A stretch of DNA of 17,798 nt from an uncultured Collinsella sp. Lineage in GTDB: Bacteria; Actinomycetota; Coriobacteriia; Coriobacteriales; Coriobacteriaceae. The notes under the pieces are model-generated. The model was not told the DNA's origin and made no database searches. It was given only the letters and a program-made list of their open reading frames with translations. Where the stretch lies: contig CAJLRE010000037.1 of NCBI GenBank assembly GCA_905208975.1, positions 1 to 17,798 on the forward strand. The letters are read 5' to 3'. Shown piece after piece: positions 13,803-17,798 of the stretch; the first letter of the stretch is position 1; each line of letters starts with the position of its first letter. A program made the position numbers and the translations under genes.

Positions 13803-13836
13803 GGGGGCTGAACGGCACAAGGCCATCCAGTCCCCT
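13803..13836 (-). terminator. Intrinsic terminator after ackA copy 2
   Basis: On the minus strand the sequence folds as GGGG-a-CTG, gat, GGC, loop, GCC, gtt, CAG-CCCCC and is followed by UUUU (complement of 13799-13802). It starts 14 nt after the copy 2 stop. This separates the two acetate kinase transcripts. Confidence 0.75.
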
Positions 13837-13849
13837 CCCCTTGCATAAA

Positions 13850-15028
13850 TTACTTACCGCTGACGATGCGCTCGACGTCGGAAGCGATCATGAACTCCTC
13901 ATCCGTGGGGATGACGAAGATCTTGACCTTGGAATCCTTGGCAGACAGGCACCAAGCGCCGTCGCCACGCAGAGCGTTACGGGCATGGTCCATCTTAACG
14001 CCCATAAAGGCCAGACGGTCGGCCACACCGGCGCGAACGGCCGGAGCGTGCTCGCCGATGCCGGCGGTAAAGACCAGGGTGTCCATGCCGCACATGGAAG
14101 TGGCCATCTCGGCGGCCTTGGCGGCAATCTTGTAGACGAACATATCGAAGGCGAGCTGGGCCTCGGGGTCGCCGGCAGCGGCGAGTTCCTCGACATTGCG
14201 GCAGTCGTTGGTCTTGCCGCCGGTCACAGCCAAAAGGCCGGACTTCTTGTTCATCATCTCGTCGACCTCGTCGAAGGTGTAGCCGCCTTCGCGCTGCAGG
14301 TAGCACACGGTAGCAGGGTCGATGGAGCCGCAGCGGGTGCCCATCATGACACCGTCGAGCGGCGTCAGGCCCATGGTGGTGTCCATGCACTTGCCGTCCT
14401 CGATGGCGCACAGGGAAGCGCCGGAACCGATGTGGCACACGACGACCTTGCGAGCCTCGCCGTTGGTCATCTCGGCAACCTTCTTGGAGATGTAACGGTA
14501 GCTGGTGCCGTGGGCGCCGTACTTACGGATGTGCAGCTTGTCGCAGACGTCCTTGGGCAGGGCGTAGGTCTTGGCGACCTCGGGCATATTGAAGTGGAAA
14601 GCAGTGTCGTAGACCGTGACGTTGGGCAGGTCGGGATACTGCTCGAGGCAGTACTCAATAACGTTGGCCTCGGGGTTGTTGTGCAGCGGGGCGAGCGGAG
14701 CGACCTCGCGGATCTTGGCGAGGACGTCCTCGTCGACGAGGGAGGAATCGCCGAAGTACCAACCGCCCTGAACGATACGGTGGCCGATGCCCTCGATCTT
14801 GACGCCGTTGGCCTCAAGGTCCTTCAGGACGACCTCGATGGCGACCTTGTGGTCGGGGAACTCGATGTTCTCGGTCACCTTCTTGGAGCCGTTGGCAGCG
14901 TGGGTGAAGGTACCGCCGGTAAAGCAGACGCGCTCGCAGGAGCCCTTTGCGGACACCTTGTGGGACTTGGTATCGATGACCTGATACTTAAGGGTCGAAG
15001 ATCCTGCGTTGACGACCAGAACGTTCAT
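13850..15028 (-). CDS. ackA: Acetate kinase paralogue, copy 2 (altered active-site motifs)
   Basis: This 392-residue protein is the same length as copy 1 and about 60% identical by hand alignment. It keeps NAGSSTLKYQ, IGHRIVQGGW (R84), APLHN, DTAFHFNMPE (D141), H173, MGTRCGSIDPA and FTAGIGE. It differs at two usually invariant motifs: GTSHRY is GTSYRY (Y177), and HLGNGAS is HIGSGAS (S202 where other acetate kinases have Asn). AGGGAG precedes the ATG. Upstream is the terminator of the MFS gene, downstream its own terminator, so it is probably monocistronic. It may be an acetate kinase with changed kinetics or a kinase for another short-chain acid such as propionate; the sequence does not decide. 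Confidence 0.92.
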   Translation of the reverse strand: MNVLVVNAGSSTLKYQVIDTKSHKVSAKGSCERVCFTGGTFTHAANGSKKVTENIEFPDHKVAIEVVLKDLEANGVKIEGIGHRIVQGGWYFGDSSLVDEDVLAKIREVAPLAPLHNNPEANVIEYCLEQYPDLPNVTVYDTAFHFNMPEVAKTYALPKDVCDKLHIRKYGAHGTSYRYISKKVAEMTNGEARKVVVCHIGSGASLCAIEDGKCMDTTMGLTPLDGVMMGTRCGSIDPATVCYLQREGGYTFDEVDEMMNKKSGLLAVTGGKTNDCRNVEELAAAGDPEAQLAFDMFVYKIAAKAAEMATSMCGMDTLVFTAGIGEHAPAVRAGVADRLAFMGVKMDHARNALRGDGAWCLSAKDSKVKIFVIPTDEEFMIASDVERIVSGK

Positions 15029-15077
15029 GTGTCTCCCTACTAACAGGCGGTGTGGCGCCGCCAGGTTACATACGCTT

Positions 15078-15116
15078 CAATAATAAACCCAAACGCCCTC
15101 GCGCTCGGGTTTATTG
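15078..15116 (-). terminator. Intrinsic-type terminator after the MFS gene
   Basis: AATAAACCC and GGGTTTATT pair perfectly, and with one G-T wobble the stem continues through AGCGC/GCGTT to give about 15 pairs around a small loop. It is 33 nt downstream of the MFS stop on the minus strand and ends in a T-rich stretch (TTTATTATT). Confidence 0.75.
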
Positions 15117-15148
15117 CGTTGATATATAAGTTATCGATGCCCAAATAC

Positions 15149-16309
15149 TCACGGCCTTTGACTTGTAAGACGAAATAGCGCGGGGATATACACCAGGGAA
15201 GAAATCCCGAGCGCAACAAGCAATACGACTCGAATGCCCGCAACGCTACTCAACACAGCGTTGAGCAGATAGAAAAGAACGGCACCCACCGCCACCATCT
15301 GGCTTTGAACCGAAATCAGTGAACAGCGCATCGAAGAATCGGCAGCATTTTGGAAAACTGAGTATTTGATTGGGGCAAACAACGAGTACGCAACCGTCTG
15401 CAGCACATAGAACACGGGCAGCAAATTAACCGGAGTAAGGGGAATCAAAAACAAAGCTGTCAATACTAAGCGAATGATGCCGCAAATACGCGCAAAACGG
15501 CCCTTGTCGACACGAGTAATCGCGCTGGGCACAATAAACCCTATGGAGGCGGAGGCAAGGAGCTGAACCGCAATGGTCACGCCCGAAGCGACGGCATTCA
15601 TTCCGCGACCCGCAAGCAACAGTGAGAAGAAGTCTTCCAGGGCGACGAAGGCAAATGCCTGAGAACAGTCCATGATGAACGCTGACCGAAGAACGCCATT
15701 ACAGGCAATAGCGGCACCGATCATCTTCGGGCTCATTCCACGCTCAGGTATCGCCGCAGTGCCCCCTCTTCGCATCTCAGGAATGCAGATAACGACAACC
15801 AACGTCAACACCATTGCGATGACATCCGCCGAAAGACCAATGAGATATGCACCGACAGACGAAATGAAGCCGCCCACACAAGCGGAAATGGCATAAGAGG
15901 CATAGAAAACAAATCGCTCAACGACATTAAGCCTTACGAGCTGGTCCTGAGAGACGCTGTCAATGTAAATCGCTTCTATGGATCCGCTCACACATGCAAC
16001 GGCAAAACCTTTAAGAGCAAACGCGCCGATTAAAAGCAGAGGAGAACGGACGAGAAGCAGGGCGGCGTAGTATCCAAGCATTCCCACGACGCCAACGAGA
16101 CCGCTTGTCTTTCGTCCAAACCTATCAGCAATATAGCCAGTGGGAACTTCAAGGATGAACTTGCTCACTTGGTATGCAATCATCATGCTAGAAATCGCTA
16201 CCATCGAAAGCCCGACGAACTCAAGGTAGACAGTTAGGAAATACAAGATGGTGCTGAAGTTCGACAGGAAAACGAACATCATATAAAGCAAAGTCGTACG
16301 GTTTTTCAT
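15149..16309 (-). CDS. Major facilitator superfamily transporter
   Basis: The 386-residue protein has about twelve hydrophobic segments and the MFS motif A between helices 2 and 3, GYIADRFGRKTSG (58-70). The first helix starts LLYMMFVFLSNFSTILYFLT. The frame is open to 16333, but GGAGGG six bases before 16309 and the MKNRTTLLY start are better supported. Base composition is lower in GC than its neighbours: 15301-15360 has 28 of 60 G+C against 38 of 60 at 13441-13500 in ackA. It follows the LysR-type regulator on the same strand after a gap holding a 19-bp dyad, so control by that regulator is likely. The substrate is unknown; efflux is the usual role of such solo MFS proteins. Confidence 0.9.
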   Translation of the reverse strand: MKNRTTLLYMMFVFLSNFSTILYFLTVYLEFVGLSMVAISSMMIAYQVSKFILEVPTGYIADRFGRKTSGLVGVVGMLGYYAALLLVRSPLLLIGAFALKGFAVACVSGSIEAIYIDSVSQDQLVRLNVVERFVFYASYAISACVGGFISSVGAYLIGLSADVIAMVLTLVVVICIPEMRRGGTAAIPERGMSPKMIGAAIACNGVLRSAFIMDCSQAFAFVALEDFFSLLLAGRGMNAVASGVTIAVQLLASASIGFIVPSAITRVDKGRFARICGIIRLVLTALFLIPLTPVNLLPVFYVLQTVAYSLFAPIKYSVFQNAADSSMRCSLISVQSQMVAVGAVLFYLLNAVLSSVAGIRVVLLVALGISSLVYIPALFRLTSQRP

Positions 16310-16391
16310 ACTCCGCCCTCCAAGAGTCAGCAATCTAAATCGGAATCTTGGAAAAGCATGAGGGCAAAGCTGTCAGTTATGTGTTACAAGG

Positions 16392-16410
16392 CGTCAATAA
16401 TCACTTGACG
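16392..16410. promoter_or_regulatory. 19-bp dyad, candidate LysR operator upstream of the MFS gene
   Basis: CGTCAATAATCACTTGACG has 6-bp perfect arms (CGTCAA/TTGACG) around seven bases. It lies between the lysR stop and the MFS start, 82 nt from the MFS ATG. It does not match the T-N11-A box exactly, so assignment rests on symmetry and position. Confidence 0.4.
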
Positions 16411-16428
16411 TCTCGAAGCCAATTAATC

Positions 16429-17319
16429 TCACGAAGCAAGGTGACGCAATAGGTGCAGAAAAACCGTCTGGTGTCGATCAGTCCAGGAATTCTGCCGATA
16501 GCAAAAGTAGATAGGCAAGGTTACATCACGCGAACCCTCAATGGAGCACTCACTCACTTCTGACCCATCCGATGCGAGAGGGGACCCAGACAAACTCAAT
16601 ATCAATCCCCCGCCTTGAAGAAACTCAGTCTGAGCCCTGCTTCCGTATTCAACATCACGGAAGCGAAAATTGACGAGCTGGGCTTCAGGGCATTGGTTAA
16701 TCGCATTGAGACAGGGTGACAAATTAATGGGAACAGCAAGCCTGCCGCCCAGTAACTCACGAATGGTCATAGCGTCAACAGATTGATGACCCGCTGGGCA
16801 TGAAAGAACCTTGAGCTCCTTTTCACCCAAATATTTTGAAGAAAGGACGCTGTCCCGTGGTTCCTCAAACGAGATAGCCGCGTCCGAAATTCCAAGTATA
16901 AGTGATTCAAAGCATGTTGCCGTTGGCTGATGCCACACATCAAGATGAATCTGAGGGTGCGAGCGTTCAAACGAGTCATACCAGTTTTCGGCAAAAAGGC
17001 GCCCCCGCCCATGAAGGCAGGGGGCGTAAAGACGAAAGTGGCCATCGGGGGAGACGCCGTCGCCCCTCGATTGAGCGTACTTTTTGAGATCGTCGACTTG
17101 TGCCAGGATCACGCGTGCACGACGCGCAAATTCTCTGCCCGCCGGAGACAAAACAGCCTCCCCCGCCGATCGGTCGAGCAAACCAATCTGATACTCAGAT
17201 TCCAACTTTTTGATTGCCGACGAAACGGCCTGCGGACTCACATGAACGGCGCGAGCCGCTTTGCGCACGCCGCCATAGTTCGCTACCGCTTGAAGGTATT
17301 CGAGTTGAGAAAGCTGCAT
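16429..17319 (-). CDS. LysR-type transcriptional regulator
   Basis: The 296-residue protein begins MQLSQLEYLQAVANYGGVRK. A winged helix-turn-helix covers residues 1-60 (AARAVHVSPQAVSSAIKKLE), followed by the linker helix LSPAGREFARRARVILAQVDDL. The remaining residues from about 90 form the effector-binding domain, typical LTTR length. GGAG lies about seven bases before the ATG. The gene reads into an MFS transporter, which it probably controls through a dyad at 16392-16410; LysR regulators are more often divergent from their targets, so the tandem order is less usual. The HIT gene ends only 41 nt upstream on the same strand with no clear terminator between. The ligand cannot be inferred. Confidence 0.92.
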   Translation of the reverse strand: MQLSQLEYLQAVANYGGVRKAARAVHVSPQAVSSAIKKLESEYQIGLLDRSAGEAVLSPAGREFARRARVILAQVDDLKKYAQSRGDGVSPDGHFRLYAPCLHGRGRLFAENWYDSFERSHPQIHLDVWHQPTATCFESLILGISDAAISFEEPRDSVLSSKYLGEKELKVLSCPAGHQSVDAMTIRELLGGRLAVPINLSPCLNAINQCPEAQLVNFRFRDVEYGSRAQTEFLQGGGLILSLSGSPLASDGSEVSECSIEGSRDVTLPIYFCYRQNSWTDRHQTVFLHLLRHLAS

Positions 17320-17360
17320 AGATTACTCCAAAGGCAGCCAAGTCGACGGGCTACGCACCC

Positions 17361-17696
17361 TCAGATGAGGTTCTCGCCCAGGTTCTTGCCGCCGAGAACG
17401 TGCATGTGGAAGTGCATGACGGTCTGGCCGGCATTGACGCCCTTGTTGGAGATGACGCGGAAACCGTCCTCCAGACCCTTGGCTTTGGCGACCTCCTGGA
17501 TGGCGTGAGCCATGGCGCCCATGGTCTCGGCCGGCACGTTGTCGGCGATGTCGCCGTAGTGCTTCTTTGGGATCACGAGCGTGTGGACCGGCGCCTGGGG
17601 GTTAAGGTCGTCGAACGCGATGACCTGATCGTCCTCATAGACAACGGTCGAGGGGATCTCGTGGCTGGCAATTTTGCAGAAGATGCAATCGCACAT
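17361..17696 (-). CDS. HIT family hydrolase (HINT-like)
   Basis: The 111-residue protein begins MCDCIFCKIASHEIPSTVVY and ends with the histidine triad VMHFHMHVLGGKNLGENLI, the nucleotide-binding and catalytic motif of purine nucleoside phosphoramidase/HINT proteins. CDCIFC supplies the N-terminal cysteines often found in zinc-binding HIT proteins. An in-frame GTG at 17714 exists, but the AAAGGA Shine-Dalgarno lies inside that extension, so 17696 is the start. A minus-strand TATAAT (17726-17731) sits inside a GACCAA/TTGGTC dyad just upstream. Confidence 0.95.
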   Translation of the reverse strand: MCDCIFCKIASHEIPSTVVYEDDQVIAFDDLNPQAPVHTLVIPKKHYGDIADNVPAETMGAMAHAIQEVAKAKGLEDGFRVISNKGVNAGQTVMHFHMHVLGGKNLGENLI

Positions 17697-17715
17697 GGTT
17701 GGTTCCTTTCTCACA

Positions 17716-17738
17716 GACCAAGGTGATTATATTTGGTC
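17716..17738. promoter_or_regulatory. Dyad overlapping the HIT -10 box
   Basis: GACCAA (17716-17721) and TTGGTC (17733-17738) are perfect inverted repeats with an 11-bp spacer that contains most of a minus-strand TATAAT (complement of 17726-17731). It is 20 nt upstream of the HIT ATG. It may be an operator covering the promoter, or a weak hairpin at the 3' end of the upstream gene. Confidence 0.4.
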
Positions 17739-17745
17739 GGAATGG

Positions 17746-17798
17746 TTAGAACGAGAGGCTGTCGTCGGTGTTGGCGGCTTCGCCGTCGGCGAGCACGT
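17746..17798 (-). CDS. C-terminal end of an unidentified gene (truncated by window edge)
   Basis: The minus-strand frame entering the window reads VLADGEAANTDDSLSF then TAA (17748-17746). Acidic, alanine-rich C-terminal residues and the position 49 nt upstream of the HIT start fit the end of a preceding gene on the same strand. Sixteen codons are too few to identify it. Confidence 0.45.
   Translation of the reverse strand, partial: VLADGEAANTDDSLSF

Noticed and set aside
12285..15043. Two long plus-strand frames opposite the ackA genes
   Set aside because: Both are antisense to conserved acetate kinases and resemble each other only because the two kinases do.
16392..16410. Classical T-N11-A LysR box
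   Set aside because: The symmetry is clear, but the T-to-A spacing is N13 rather than N11, so it is listed only as a candidate operator.
17697..17714. GTG start for the HIT gene
   Set aside because: It would place the Shine-Dalgarno site inside the coding sequence; the MCDCIFCKI start is typical.

Overview
The window looks like chromosome of a high-GC anaerobic actinobacterium of the Coriobacteriia, most likely Collinsella or a close relative. This is inferred from base composition, strong Shine-Dalgarno sites, fermentative gene content (pta plus two ackA) and general gene style; no rRNA or other decisive marker is present. Sixteen protein genes are supported (two cut by the window edges), plus one IS3-family remnant. 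No tRNA, rRNA or CRISPR array was seen.

Layout. 1-968 (+): C-terminal part of a TrmA/RlmD-type 23S rRNA uracil-5 methyltransferase. 969-1610: a stem-loop, a 414-bp internally deleted IS150-like element with both ends still recognisable, and hairpins that end the next operon. 1611-5624 (-): a beta-glucoside module transcribed leftwards as EamA exporter/importer, GH1 6-phospho-beta-glucosidase and PTS EIIBC permease without an EIIA domain. It is preceded by a leader of about 195 nt containing a strong intrinsic terminator and possible competing pairings. 6124-8347 (+): DJ-1/PfpI protein overlapping a Maf nucleotide pyrophosphatase by 4 nt, then a P1 (DmpA-like, S58) peptidase. 8348-8720: two large nested palindromes and a scrap of a second glycosyltransferase C-terminus. 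8721-10947 (-): glf (UDP-galactopyranose mutase) overlapping a family 2 glycosyltransferase, a galactofuranose-type surface glycan pair. 11179-12159 (+): pta. 12160-12506: a third nested palindrome and a bidirectional terminator. 12507-15028 (-): two tandem ackA paralogues, about 60% identical by hand alignment, converging on pta. 15149-17319 (-): an AT-richer LysR regulator and MFS transporter. 17361-17696 (-): HIT hydrolase; 17746-17798 (-): the last 16 codons of another gene.

How the genes relate. Pta and AckA form the acetyl-CoA to acetyl-phosphate to acetate/ATP route. The PTS, phospho-beta-glucosidase and leader form a sugar-uptake operon. Glf supplies UDP-Galf to a neighbouring glycosyltransferase.

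The most unusual signal is a family of three nested palindromes (8360-8484, 8579-8688, 12175-12301). Each has perfect 25-29 bp outer arms whose sequence differs from copy to copy, and an inner hairpin core that is homologous between the first two copies, with compensatory base-pair changes. All three lie at convergent gene junctions.
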